Positions 31,766 through 43,367 are shown, counted from the stretch's first letter. The stretch is DNA of 64,000 nucleotides from Tenodera sinensis (GCA_030765045.1 CM060962.1:150269525-150333524); one strand, 5' to 3'. The notes: a model not told the origin generated them from the letters alone. Numbers and translations: made by a program.

Positions 31766-34336
31766 CAGTGGCGGCCCGTGGCTGAGAAATTAGGAGAAGG
31801 GTTAGTGGGAAAGAAAAGTGCACTTATATTTATAAAGATTATTTTAATAATGGTACTGACCTATTTCTTGTACCCCAAATCAATCCTTCGGTCCTTTAAC
31901 GCTGCAAACTTCTCGGTGATATCTTCATAGAGTGGCTGCGTTTTTATTAATTGCACTAGAAGTTCTTTCTGAATCGAAATATTCGCTAAAGAAGAGTCTC
32001 TCTTCTGACATTGCATTCCCCAAGTGTGTTTTCATACCCTTTGAACAAGAAAAGCTTCGTTCCACAGACGCTATAGTAGAAGAGATTGACAGAAGCGACA
32101 TTGACATCCGTAAAGATGTTCTACTCCACATTTAGCATTTCTAAGATCCTTCAAGTGGGAATATTTCTGTACTTCTCATCATCAACAATAGAAATCTCAG
32201 GTCTTAAACGTTCTCTTGGGGAATACATGTCCAAAGAAATTTTGCAAGTTTTCAAGTGCACTTGAAGGAAAACATGCGTAGTATTGTTCAAATTTTGTAT
32301 CGGCCAGGCAAATAAATTGAATTTTTTCACAATCACGAAATCTCTCATTCATTTCCATCAAAACGTGATCCAGAATTTCGCAATACAAGGCTCGACACGT
32401 TCGAATACGCTCATCCTGAGAAAGGGAATTGTACTCTCATGAGAGGCGTATATCCGCCATTTTGCTAGCTTTTCAAACATAATTGAAAAATGTTGTTCAT
32501 TCCTCTTTTTCCTTAGCATATCACAAGTGATCCTAATTTTTGCCACGCAGTATACATCCAGTGACTTCTTCTGTAAAACATCTGTCAAATAAAATGTTAT
32601 AAACACTACTGCCAGAAAGGCATATTCAAAATTGTTCATGTCGTCCAGAAAGCCCATGGCAAGCAGAATGGAATTATCATCAGACTGTTCACAGGAAACT
32701 ACGGCTTCAAAAACCTCTTTCCACTTTTCCCAGTCATCCACAATTACATGCAACAGTTTTGAGTTGGAGCTCCAGCGGACATGTATTACAGTTGGAATTC
32801 GTGGTCCCGCTACAGAAGTAATTGCGTAGGTTCTCTTTGCTGAGTGATGGAAAAAGGTAGGAATTCCAGTAATCGAAGAAAAAATATACATTATTTTGTT
32901 TTTTTTAAATTTTATTTTTTGCAACTTTGCTGCAAGACTAGATTTAGACGATGTGCAAAACTGTACAAATACTGCAAAAAGAGCTTTTTCCTTAATTTTT
33001 TCTGGAGTCCATCTATTCTGCTTGTGGCCAAATGGTTCCAAGATGTTTTCCAATAAAATAAACATTATTTCTGATGTTCTGTCGGCACTTACATCGTAGA
33101 AACTTAAGAAACGCTCCACAACAGATCCTTCAGCATTAACGTACCTCACTATTACAGAACACTGAGACACCTGTGTAATATCTGTCGTAACATCTACCTG
33201 GACAGAAACATACCAACAGTTTCCAATTCAGTTTTTACAAATGCATTGATGTGCTCCAAAATTCAGTCCAATAATTCATTTTGTATACTTTTTTATTCGC
33301 AAATGAACACACTTTTTATCTTGGAATATTCGTTCTGTATTTCTATAGGACTCCTAGATACCAGTGACGTCAGCAGTTCCTTAAAATTTCCACGATTGAT
33401 TGAGCCTGCTGATTCATCGTGACCGCGGACTGCTAATTCTTGCTTGCTTAGAGTACTGCATCAATCACTAACTGCAGGAAAAGCCTGTTCAGATGTACAT
33501 TTTCATTGAACTGCACGTTATACAGTCTAGCATTCTCCTTTAGTGCATCTGAAATTGTATTTCAATTTTTTTCAAATTAACCTGGCATTATGAATGCTCT
33601 GCCGAATCCGAGTGTTTGTGTAATGAACGGGTTATATTCAACAAAGCAACAAATCCTTCTCTATTCCAAACGTTGCTTTTATTGCTAAAAAGCAAGCATG
33701 GCCAACAAAACAATTTCTGCAAAGTTGGGGAGGAGCACAACCATGGAAATTCCACAAACCACGATTGTTTAAAACTAATATTGTAGCATGTTCCTGAATG
33801 TTTCACTTCTTTCGTACCATACATTTGTAGAGATTCAGTAGGGCGCCCACAATTTAAAACTTCCTTCTTATCTTCGTATTTCCTCCGTGAAGGTGTTTCT
33901 AATAAAATACACACTATATCATAAGCAGGATTCATGTTTAAAGCATTACTGCACTAAACGCAAATAAGACTAGTTCACGTGTTTCACAGCCAGGAAGTAG
34001 CGGCGAGAAAGAGCTCCGTCTACCTCACTTAATGCCCCCTCCACAAACAAACTGAAACAGGTGACGTCACGGTTTGCTATAGCAACCATGCTGTAGACCC
34101 CGCCTCTCTGAGGTTGAACAGGAGAAAGCTCTTTGCCACCCTTTGCACTTCAGTTCCAGTCCGCGGTAAGAATGCGCGCTTGCTTCTACTACAGAGCACC
34201 GCGCAATACAAAAATAGGGAAATAGGTACTAAAACCCCACATACCTGTGAAGGTAAATATATTTCAAAAATATGTGTGGCAAAGGACATATTGGTGAGGT
34301 GCCACTTCACCTACTTCCCCTGAATAGCCGCCCCTG
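31766..34336 (-). mobile_element. Complete hAT element, ZMYM1/TTF-type, 2571 bp
   Basis: Exact 8 bp duplication CCATATCA (31758-31765 and 34337-34344). Terminal repeats are short: CAGTGGCGGCCCGTGG at the left; the right reads CAGGGGCGGCTATTCA as reverse complement. Both the duplication length and the CAGnGGCGG ends fit hAT. It carries a minus-strand transposase pseudogene and interrupts another transposase-like gene. Confidence 0.93.
31925..33935 (-). pseudogene. hAT transposase (TTF zinc finger, DUF4371, dimerisation domain)
   Basis: From right to left: a TTF-type zinc-finger block with GRPTESLQMYG, PTLQKLFCWPCLLFSNKSN and NREGFVALL; then a 270-codon frame (32358-33170) starting SQCSVIVRYVNAEGSVVERF, LSFYDVSADRT, which is the DUF4371 catalytic start; then the hAT dimerisation domain STIASVERSFSCSKGMKTHL, GNAMSEERLF. 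This is the ZMYM1-like group. Breaks occur between the zinc finger and DUF4371 (about 33170-33590) and near 32150-32360. One ATG for the whole protein may be 33935. Confidence 0.85.
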
Positions 34337-35735
34337 CCATATCACCTAATGCACATGTAAACATATTCGAGTAAGCTAAAGTTGTTAGTGCTTTGGATAG
34401 AGCCAATCTTACAGATTGTGGAGCAGTATTTGTAGCTGGAGCCATTGCACGGTTATAATGTTTCTGATTTAACTATCTCTAGAAGTTCGATCAGAGGTCG
34501 AGAAGCAGAACAAGGCAAGCAGTTGTAGAAGAGGAAGTTAAAGGCAATAATGTAGACAGGACGGTCCTCTTTTACATTGAGATGGCAAAATGCTTCCAGA
34601 TATTAGTGATCGAAAGAATAACGTTGACCAAATTGCTGTCCTTGTTACTGGGGGTGGACATGGACGAACTGAAGAATCTCAAGTTCGGAGTTGCATAAAT
34701 TTAATTAAAGAGTGGAATGCAATGTCAAAAATCAAAGGACTTGTGTTTTATACTACAGCTATTAATACGGGTCTTCACAAAAGAGCAAGTACAAAGATCG
34801 AAGAAACTTTCAGTACAGAGCTGGTGTGGATTGCTTGTCATCATGTTCTGGAAATTATATTATCAGATTATTTTCCTGTACTTCTGGTACTTTTACAGGT
34901 CCAGAAACATCACTGTTCAAACATTTTCAACAAAAGTGGTCTTCATTTTATCACTAATTATTCTGCAGCACCAAAGGAACTATTAAAGAATCCAGTAATG
35001 AAAAAATTGCGGCAAGAAATGCTAGATTATTTGCCAAATGCTCAACAAGTTCAGCAACCAAGAAATGATTATTCTTTTTGTTCCTTTGTGGTGGAAGACG
35101 TACTACTGAGTCATTTCGGGCTCCTGGTGCAACGCTCCATGCTCGCTGGATGGCGAAAGGCATTTATGGACTGAAAATATTTCTTTTCCTAAAATCAGTT
35201 TACACTAACACAAGAATATAACTGAACTGGCTTTGTTAGTCCTGTTTATATAAGAGTGGAATGAAGCAGATATTAGTATCAGAAGTCCTTTTATCAGACT
35301 TATTACCCTCATCAAGAAGTATCCCAACAAAACTGTAGCTAACAGCATATAAGGCTCTTTGCAGGCACCTTTGGTTTCTCTCGGAGCACTTGGTTGTCTT
35401 CTTTGATGATAGGGTAAAAACAGAGACAAAGGAAAACATGGTGAAAAGCTTGCAACACCCACAAATGTGTGGTATTCATCGTCGACTCAAGAATATGAAT
35501 CAATTGGAAGAGTTGGAAGATCTGAAATTAGAGAATCTTGTGACAGAAAGGGCCACCTACAATTTCGATGTATTTATTGGAGGAAGAATGAAATCAGCAT
35601 CTTTCTTACATATATCTCCTACAGAATGGCCAGATCATCCAATATTCAATGAACTTCATCTCCGCTGCTCTCAGATGAAAGTATTAAATGACACAGTGGG
35701 ACACGCTATCAGACTGATACAAAATTAAAATAAAA

Positions 35736-36085
35736 CATTGACGAAGAATGAGCACTAACAGTTTGTTCTTCAAATGATATCAACACATCAAAAGAGCTCC
35801 CCACTTCTTCAAAAGCTGCTCTAATGGCACATAAGTCAAGAAATTGATCATTTTTTATACAATTTTGTGTTACTTTTATGCATAAATGCATAATATAAGG
35901 TTTGTGAAATGAAATTTGAAACTTTAGTGTTTATGGACCGCCCTACTGCAGCATTCATTAGATGGTACTATGCGGAATGAAAATACCTACAGAATATTTA
36001 TGACAAATATATTCCATTAGTTGGTATAATTTTATATTTCACACAGGTTATATAAGTAATAATGATGTTCCAGATAAGAAAGGAA
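35736..36085. other. No feature seen
   Basis: AT-rich sequence between the transposase-like pseudogene and the palindromic element. I see no gene or repeat. Confidence 0.4.
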
Positions 36086-36984
36086 GAAAAGAAACGTTAA
36101 ATGGGAATCGAACTAATTTTAGCCCATACTATTGATTTGCAGAAACACGCCTTAACGAGTTGGGCCATGGCGACCACATAAGCTAAGTGTCACTGATTAA
36201 ACTTACATCTGTAAGCCTAGCACCCAACATTGAAACCATTTTAGTTATAGTCCGCAACTTAATAAACACAACAAGAACATATTTTCTGCAGGTGTACTGA
36301 AGTTGAATTTGCAATGTTTGCCCATTTATGTAGGATTGCTGAAATATTGCTTTTCAAAACTGCGAGTGAGCTGATGGCTGCCATATCCTCTGAACATCAG
36401 GGGAAGCATATGGCTTAATGTATTTCTCATACCATCTATTGAAGTATGCCTAAAAGCTAGGTGACCCTTCGCGCTAGTCTCACTATACTTGGATATTTAC
36501 TTTTGTGAAAGATAGTACTATCTTTCACAAAAGTAAATACCCATCTTCAGTGAGACTTGCGCGAAAGGTCACCTAATGCACAGGCGCTCCTACATAGATG
36601 GTATGAGAATTAAATTTGCCATATGCTTTCCTTGCTGTTTAGAGGGCATGGTAGCCATGTCACCTCGTAGCTCACCTCGAAGTTTTGAAAAGCAATATTT
36701 CAGCAATCATTCTACATTAACGGGCAAACATTGCAAATTTAACTTCAGTATACCTGTAGAAAATGTTATTGGATTTTGATTAAATAGTGCACTAGAAGTA
36801 ACAAGATCCCAATATTGAGCACTTTGCTTACCAACGCAAGCTTAATCATGCACACACCATATCTGTAGTCGGAGTAGCCCAACCTGTTAAGGCGTGTTAC
36901 CGCAGACTTACAGTGACGCCCTGAACATGGATCGAATCCCGTGAGACACATCTCTTTTTCCCCCCTACCTTTCTGTCTTAACAG
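36086..36984. mobile_element. Palindromic element family P with tRNA-like module in each arm
   Basis: The whole segment is an imperfect palindrome of about 900 bases centred at 36516/36517. Shared arm blocks, each found inverted on the other side, include CACGCCTTAA, GAAATATTGCTTTTCAAAAC, CTCATACCATCTAT and AGGTGACC. Each arm has a tRNA-like stretch: plus strand at 36865-36942 (A-box-like TAGCCCAACCTGTTAAGG, B-box-like GGATCGAATCCC), minus strand at about 36104-36175, more decayed. A solo arm is at 46968-47440. It encodes no protein that I can recognise. Confidence 0.8.
36494..36539. repeat. Perfect 46 bp palindrome at the centre of element P
   Basis: Each half is 23 bases (TATTTACTTTTGTGAAAGAT then AGT), meeting at GTAC with no loop and no mismatch. 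Sequence outside these bases is also inverted but imperfect. Confidence 0.97.
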
Positions 36985-38149
36985 GAACATAATTATATAA
37001 TCTGTGCCATATATACTATTATACAATATTATCATATTGCTGCAATACGATTGAAATTTTAGAGCTGAAAGCTTTAGAAAATATTGATTACAATTGTAAA
37101 TAAAACAGGGAATACGCGTACTTCAACTCTGTCACTCTTCCAGAAATAATACCTAATATTTTATCTTAAATACACGCATTCATAGGCCTCTGTCTGTAAA
37201 CATCGAAGATTATTGCCACGCTAAAGAATTTACTTCCGTCATGCACTGTTAATGATTAGTAAACTTACAATGTGTTAGTTTCCGTGTTGTTCATACACGG
37301 AAACTAAAATGTTTTAGGCACAAGAAACGAAAATGATTATTTAGAAAATTTAATAACTCGGCATGATTACATTCATTTATACTTCATTGTGCGGTAATAT
37401 GACACAAATATCGTACTCTCTGAGAGTAAGACTCAAAGCATCGAAGGAAAAACATTTAGTGTGTTACATATCATACGAAAGAAACTGGGGTATTACTGGT
37501 CACAAAATGCGTAGTTAGAAGAACTTCACCCAATGAATAAACGTAGTTAATGACGTATTAAGTAGAATACCATTCAGCTGGAGATTACTTCAACGGGAAC
37601 CAACCTTTGTACCCAGCAGCGTTGCCATGATCTGTATTTCCAAGCACTACACAATACAATGTTGCTATGTGCCCATTAACGCAATTTCTACAAGTGTGCC
37701 TTTATCCCGATTCTCCACTCCTGATAAAAAGCTCTGGAGAACTAAAGATTCTGTTTAATTTTCTATTTCAGAAAATAAATATGCAGATGGCGAGGTTTGA
37801 ACCACCGACACTCAGAACTTTTAACTCCTACCGACAGTCATCCAACGACTTCGGCTATTTCTGTGTTGGATAAAATGCGCTATATTCATTTGATATTCAG
37901 TTCTTCTGTCGTTAATACATTTCTTTGCAAGATGGAAAGTTCGTAGCACCATTAGCAAAGGTTTAAATAGTTCGCTTTTGCTTCTAGAATTCATTTGGAT
38001 TTATTTAGAGAGTAAAAAGATAATTTTATCTAGAACAAACTTGTTTCGTGTTCAGTGTGGAGTGTAAGTTTCTTTCGTTGCTTTTTGTTTTTTAGTGGCA
38101 GGCAAATTATAAAATTGTTAAAACGATATATTTCTTACATGTTCCCGTT

Positions 38150-38640
38150 GATAGACTTTTGAAAATGCTTTTCAGGTTTACGTCCATACATGACGGAGAA
38201 TTGAATACTGAGGTGATTTACTTATGTGAGAAGTTTGAAGTATGGTGTATCTAATAGGTATTATAGTTGAATAATACTAACTTCATTGTCAACCCCCCCC
38301 CCCCCCCCCCCCCCCCGTTCTTGTGTTGCAGTACATGTCTGCTCTACAAACTGCAGGTTGAAATCGAATCTGTTTGTAATGACTCTTTAACTTCGTCTTT
38401 CTTTCAGGGCTTCGATCGTGCTTGGATTAATTGATTTAGAGCATTCATACTCAGTCATTCATCTTGTTAGATCTGAGTTGTAATTCGGCACACTTAATTT
38501 TCAAAAGAAGAAAATATCACTACTCTTATATCCAATAGGAGAATGAAGGAAAAAAAAGTTAAGGGTAATGCTGGTCTCTAACGCGTGTTTCGTAACTGAA
38601 AGTGATGTATTATGACCATTACATCAAGAAGACAACTGGC
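38150..38640. repeat. Dispersed repeat family E, copy 1
   Basis: Matches 54685-55055 in the same orientation: GAGAATTG.ATACTGAGGTGATT, GTATCTAATAGGT, AGATGTCTGCTCTACAAACT and GTTAGATCTGAGTT. Near its right end the minus strand resembles a tRNA (degenerate B box at about 38580). A run of about 29 C lies at 38287-38316. Confidence 0.7.
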
Positions 38641-39029
38641 GTCTATTCTATACTGGTTAATCTTTAGGTTGTCCTAACATTTAACACACTTGAAAAATAG
38701 CAGAACACCTCTAACAAGATAATTTCCTTTAACTTAGAGGGATTTTAATGAAAATAACTTGAGAGCCTGAATACTTCAAAACACGTAATTGAAGGTAGGA
38801 ATTACCATATATTCTACGTACGTAAACGAAATGAAGACGTTGTGCTCCCTGTTCACAAGATATTAATAAAAAAAAAACGTTGTGCTGTAATAGCCACTTT
38901 GTTGCACAGAATACCAAAAACAAAGACACTCGCATTAAAGTCACTATAACGTTAATTAACAAAATGCTTACATGTGACGCTTTTTAAAAGCGTTCAAGAC
39001 AGGTATATATCCCGATTAGTTAATAAGAT
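38641..39029. other. No feature seen
   Basis: AT-rich, with an A run of about 9 near 38870. I see no gene. Confidence 0.4.
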
Positions 39030-39405
39030 TTCATTATTGATACTCCTTGTTCCTAATGGGTAAAAATGAGAGAGAAACATAGGGCATAAAATGTACAAAA
39101 GAAAGTGGATAGAACTGAAGCCATATAAGAACTGTAAGAATGATTAGGGCCAATCTATGCACGCAATTTGTGGAAGATTTAGCAGCCAGCTTTGGTGACA
39201 TTGGAGGTGTGCACAGCACTGTTGTTGTGCATAAACAAATATTCTTGTTCTGGAAAATTAGTCCGTAGAGATTGCAACAGTGTGTTCTGGAGGACATCAA
39301 CATAAACTGCCAGGACCCTCTGGATAACGGACCTGACTCTGTCATCTAAGTTGTACAAAAATGGCGTCGGCTGGTGGGGGTGATTTCTGAGGTGTTTCCA
39401 CACGC
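39030..39405 (-). pseudogene. Tc1-type transposase fragment
   Basis: The minus strand reads RVLAVYVDVLQNTLLQSLRT, then FPEQEYLFMHNNSAVHTSNV, equivalent to the second catalytic Asp block of Tc1-like transposases, with that Asp changed to Asn (HNNSAVHTS). The C-terminal region with the third acidic residue is not readable. A short broken remnant. Confidence 0.72.
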
Positions 39406-40061
39406 TATCCTTCGTATTATTTTCTATGCCTTTGAATTATTGTCTCTTATAACAATTCCTATGTAAGTTTGTCTTCATACTAGCAAAGCGAATATTTAAA
39501 AACTTTTATTTGGGCAGTATAGGGAACGGGAATAAATCTAATAACGTGTTGACTGCGCCGCGTGTTTAACCACGTGTTCATGTTTATTGTGTTTCATCTA
39601 AGACTATGGCTACGTTAGTCATATAGTGTGGTTAATTTATATGTTTGCAAATACAATTTGTGTCACGATTACAGTGGTGAGAGGTTGTTGAAGAAAACTG
39701 TTCCAGTAGTGTATGCTATTGTAGTCATACCTCAACCTAACCTCAAACATCACAATGCACCGTAACTGTTGCATCCCGGATGCAAATTAAAAATCAGAAA
39801 CTTTCAGTTAAAACAAGAGGTAAATTGAAACGTAACGCTTGTAAATTCTATTTAATTACTATAAATTGCAGCGTTATGTGTGTTGCCAGTGTGTATATAA
39901 CATGGTGAATAGTGAGACAAATTTCGAGACGCCGCTGTCCTACACTTTTACCCATGTAAGTAGTATGCTGCTTGTATTTATACATTATCTTTTGTCTTTG
40001 TAGTTTAAATGTGTAGCTGTAGTTTAGAAGAAATGTGTTATGTTGCTGCATGTAAAACCGT
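39406..40061. other. Unassigned; partly duplicated at 41190-41300
   Basis: No gene. Stretches near 39955-40065 (TATGCTGCTTGTA, TTTGTCTTTGTAG, GCATGTAAAACCGTAGA) have diverged counterparts near 41195-41285, so the F2 fold-back is embedded in, or flanked by, a larger repeat. Confidence 0.4.
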
Positions 40062-40815
40062 AGACTATAGCAAAGTTGGGAAAATGTTTACAAAATCGGC
40101 CGCTCGAGAAAACGAATGAAACATAGTGCAATGGATGCAGTTTTTATTGCTGATTACGATTTTGTAAGTTTTATTGTGCGCTCAAGCTTCGTTTTTTATT
40201 TATGAGCAAATTTCGTACGTGCGATGCAGTGGTTTTATTTCGCTTATGTGGCGGATATTTAGCTAATAAATGCGTATAAACTAGTATAATATATACTAGA
40301 ATGATTGATTAATGCATTTACGTTGAAATGATTGCATAAACACTGCCCAAATTGTAAATATTTCGATAACACAGGACCCTGTCACCCCACTCATATACAT
40401 ACACTAACCTAACCTAACACGTGCAAAATTTCGATAACATAGGACCCTGTTACTACACTCATATACATACACTAAACCTAACACAGGAAAAACGAAAACG
40501 AAGCTTGACCAGCAAATAAAACTTTCAAAACCGTAATCAGCAATAACAATTTCAACGTAAATACATTAATCAATCATTCTAGCATATATTATACTCGTTT
40601 ATAAACATTTATTTGCTAAATATCCGCCGCATACGCGAAACAAAACCACTGCATAGCATATACAAAATTTGCTCATAAATAAAAAACGAAGCTTAAGCGC
40701 ATAATAAAACTTTGAAAATCGTAATTAGCAATAAAAACTGCATCCATTGCACTATGTTTCATTCGTTTTCTCGAGCGGCCGATTTTATAAATAATTACCC
40801 AAAGTTGCTTTACAA
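40062..40815. mobile_element. Fold-back element F2 with about 260 bp inverted arms
   Basis: Left arm about 40062-40330, right arm about 40545-40815. Shared inverted blocks are TCGGCCGCTCGAGAAAACGA, ATGAAACATAGTGCAATGGA and TCATAAATAAAAAACGAAGC. The loop contains two copies of a 60 bp repeat with AGGACCCTGT and TCATATACATACACTAA. No coding capacity. Confidence 0.85.
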
Positions 40816-41509
40816 TGCTGATTTAAGGTTACGTATTTCATATATGTATTTCATTTACAGTGCTGTTTTACGGTTATTATTTTTAATATTTCATCTGCTT
40901 TTGTGGATTCCCCCTGTAAAATAAAGTGTCATGAAGTGCTGAGTGATATGTTGTTGCAAACTGAGTAATCAAAAGCTTTCAGTAATAGTAAAAGCAAATT
41001 TCCACCCTAAAGCTTTTGAATTTAGTAGGTAGCTAATTATTCTAAATGGCAGCATTTGTATATCAGCCATCCAGTATAGTATGTTTGTGTAGGTATGTAA
41101 CATTATGTAGATTGTACAAGTGTGACAAACAGTGTAAACAATGATTAATAATTAAGTCAACTCAATGTCAACACTTCTGTTTTATTTAAATAACATGCTG
41201 CTTGCAGTTTTGTCTATCTTCTTTGTAATTTGAGTGTGTAATGCAGTTACATAGTGGCATGTAAACCTGTAGATTGCATGAATGATATTTAAGGTTATAT
41301 ATTTCATTGCCCATGGGTTATCGTTTAATATTAAATGTCATCCTTTTTTGTTTACTTGAGGTTATGTTTAAGACAGTGTTTTTGTGTTTAACACAGCCCA
41401 TATTCACAAAATAGGCGTGTTATTACACATTTTTATTTTACTGCGTTGAAATTGTAGCCTGTAGGCGAGTTGTTTATAAGTAGTTCCCACCACATAGGCC
41501 GCCATCTTG
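40816..41509. other. No gene seen
   Basis: AT-rich sequence with the diverged duplicate of 39955-40065. GTTTTTGTGTTTAACACAG and similar runs are unremarkable. Confidence 0.4.
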
Positions 41510-41960
41510 AGCCACAGTGTCAGGTCCGGTATTTAGGAGGTCCTGTAAACTGCACTGGTAATTCTCTCGGCAACGTATTCAGTTGTCTTGGTCCAGATGC
41601 TGTCATGTAGGCCCAGAAATGAGCTGATATTCTGCCAGAGCGATTTCCTCGCACATGTCTGTGATATCTTGTGCCATGTGGTCTATCACCATACCTTGCT
41701 GATCACTAAAACCACAATTCTTAGTCACCTTACCGTGTGCATGGCGCTGTTTCGTTCAGTGCTGAGGGCTGGCCTCTCAGTCTGGGCGAACACACTCACG
41801 GCATAACCGACACTCCTACACACGACGCGGTACTCAACATTGTGGCTTTACTGATCAGATAGGAACACCTTTTCGTCCGACCAGATAGATAGATCCAGGC
41901 CTGCGGTAGCTTCACCCCTCTTTGCTGCTGTCAACTCTTGGCAACCACGTGGACGAGGCA
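41510..41960 (-). pseudogene. Probable Tc1-type transposase fragment
   Basis: The minus strand translates in one frame to LDLSIWSDEKVFLSDQ, which fits the first catalytic Asp block (SDEKxF) of Tc1-like or IS630-like transposases, preceded by PRPRGCQELTAA. Further fragments (AERITSAVYRTS) are weak. Many stops. Confidence 0.5.
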
Positions 41961-43159
41961 TGTTGTCTTGTGCAACGAATGTCTAAGAATGATAGACAAT
42001 CAGGGAACGCCGATAGTGATATTTCACGCTAGTGCTTTTAGCACGCTATTCTAGCGAAGAGAACGTATAAACATTGTGAATCCTGTATGAATTTGAATAC
42101 AAATGCCATTGTTGTATTGTTTTAAGTGCCCATTAAAAGGAACGTAGGTATAAGAAGTGCTATGTCGTTTAAAACAATTTCATAATATGCCTGTCACTAA
42201 ACAACAAAAAGCAACGAAAGAAACTTATACTCCACACTGAACACGGATAACTTAAGTTTGTTCTAGATAATTGCTCTCTAAATAAATACAAATGAATATC
42301 TAGAAGAAAAGGCAAACTATTTAAACCTTTGCTAATGGTGCTACGAACTTTCCACCTTGCAAAGAAATTTATTAACGATGGATAACTGAATATCAAATGA
42401 ATAGAGCGCATATTTCCCAACACAGAAATAGCCGAAGTCGTTGGATGACTGTCGGTAGGAGTTAAAAGTTCTGAGTGTCGGTGGTTCAAACCTCGCCATC
42501 TGCATATTTATTTTCTGAAATAGAAAATTAAACAGAATCTTTAGTTCTCCAGAGCTTTTTATCAGGAATAGAGAATCGGGATAAAGGCACACTTGTAGAA
42601 ATTGAATTGATTGTACTTTATTCACTGGGATCAAATTCTTCTAACTACGCATTTTGTGACCAGCAATACCGCATTTTCTTTCGTATATGTAACACAGTTT
42701 TTCTTTCGATGCTTCGAGTCTTTTTCTGAGATATTACGATATTTGTGTTGTATTACTGCATAATGAAGTAGAAATTAATGTGATCATGCCGAGTTGTTAA
42801 ATTTTCTAAAAGAATTATTTTCGTTTCTTGTGCCTAAAACATTTTAGTTTCCGTGCATGAACAACATATAATGCTTTCTTATATCCATTGTAAGTTTAGT
42901 AAACATTAACAGTGCATGACCGAAGTAAATTCTTTAACTTGGCAATAATCTTCGATATTTATAGACAGAGGCCTATGAATGCGTGTATTTAAGAGAAAAT
43001 ATGTATCATTTCTGGAAGAGTGACCGAGTTGAAGTACGCGTATTCCCTGTTTTATTTACAATTGTAATCAATATTTTCTAAAGCTTTCAATTCTAAAATT
43101 TCAATCGTATTGCAGCAATATGATATTGTATAATAGTCTATAAGGCACGAATTATATTA

Positions 43160-43367
43160 TTAAGTACCTGGGTGACCGAACTTCGCTCGGCGTATTCCCC
43201 CCCCCCCCCCTTTTTGTGAAATCGTGGTTTTTTTTTTTTTTTTTTGGGAGGGAGAAGATACTTAGATAAACCTGAAAGGCAAAACGTTAACTAAATATCA
43301 TTTTTTATCGTAATTGTTAAGAGTCGTTTCCAAGGTACAAGAGATATGGAGATACACATATTTCATA
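43160..43367. repeat. Family G-like repeat fragment with poly-C and poly-T
   Basis: Begins ACCTGGGTGACCGAACTTCG, followed by runs of about 14 C and 20 T. Its end, GTCGTTTCCAAGGTACAAG, resembles the GAGCTGTTTCCAAGTTG phrase at 46905, linking it to the tandem array at 45480-46960. Confidence 0.5.

Larger units (their letters stand above)
31500..35735 (+). pseudogene. Transposase-like gene of unknown family, split by a hAT element
   Basis: Two blocks, 31500-31765 and 34345-35735, appear to be one decayed gene. The first has WYEELNFSMTGAVII and an Asn/Ser-rich stretch. The second contains a HxDGKMLPDIS-like block at 34580 (Trp changed to stop), AVLVTGGGHGRTEESQ, INLIKEWNAMSKIKGLVFYT, ELVWIACHHVLEIIL, and near the end VVFFDDRVKTETKENMV and SFLHISPTEWPDHPIF. 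I have seen this protein type repeated in insect genomes and take it for a DDE-type transposase, but I cannot name the superfamily. Several frames are needed to read it. Confidence 0.55.
36985..43165. mobile_element. Family D: 6 kb structure bounded by about 1.1 kb inverted arms
   Basis: The left arm runs about 36985-38135 and the right arm about 42160-43165, inverted. They share, over their full length, blocks such as ATCATATTGCTGCAATACG, GCATTCATAGGCCTCTGTCT, CTACAAGTGTGCCTTTATCC and AACTTTTAACTCCTACCGAC. Each arm has a tRNA-like stretch (left 37788-37855 minus, right 42430-42500 plus; B-box-like GTGGTTCAAACCTC). The 4 kb between the arms holds unrelated repeats, listed separately. Whether it moved as one unit or is an inverted pair of short elements is not settled. 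Confidence 0.7.

Noticed and set aside
32632..33099. Plus-strand frames opposite the hAT transposase
   Set aside because: Antisense shadows of the clearly recognisable minus-strand transposase.
36865..36942. A functional tRNA gene
   Set aside because: Acceptor and D-arm pairing is not convincing, and the stretch occurs inside repeated inverted arms. A tRNA-derived module is the better reading. The same applies at 19540, 37788, 42430 and the SINE heads.
40395..40490. CCTAACCTAAC as an interstitial telomere block
   Set aside because: Only two TTAGG-type units within a loop repeat; too short to be telomeric and explained by the fold-back element.
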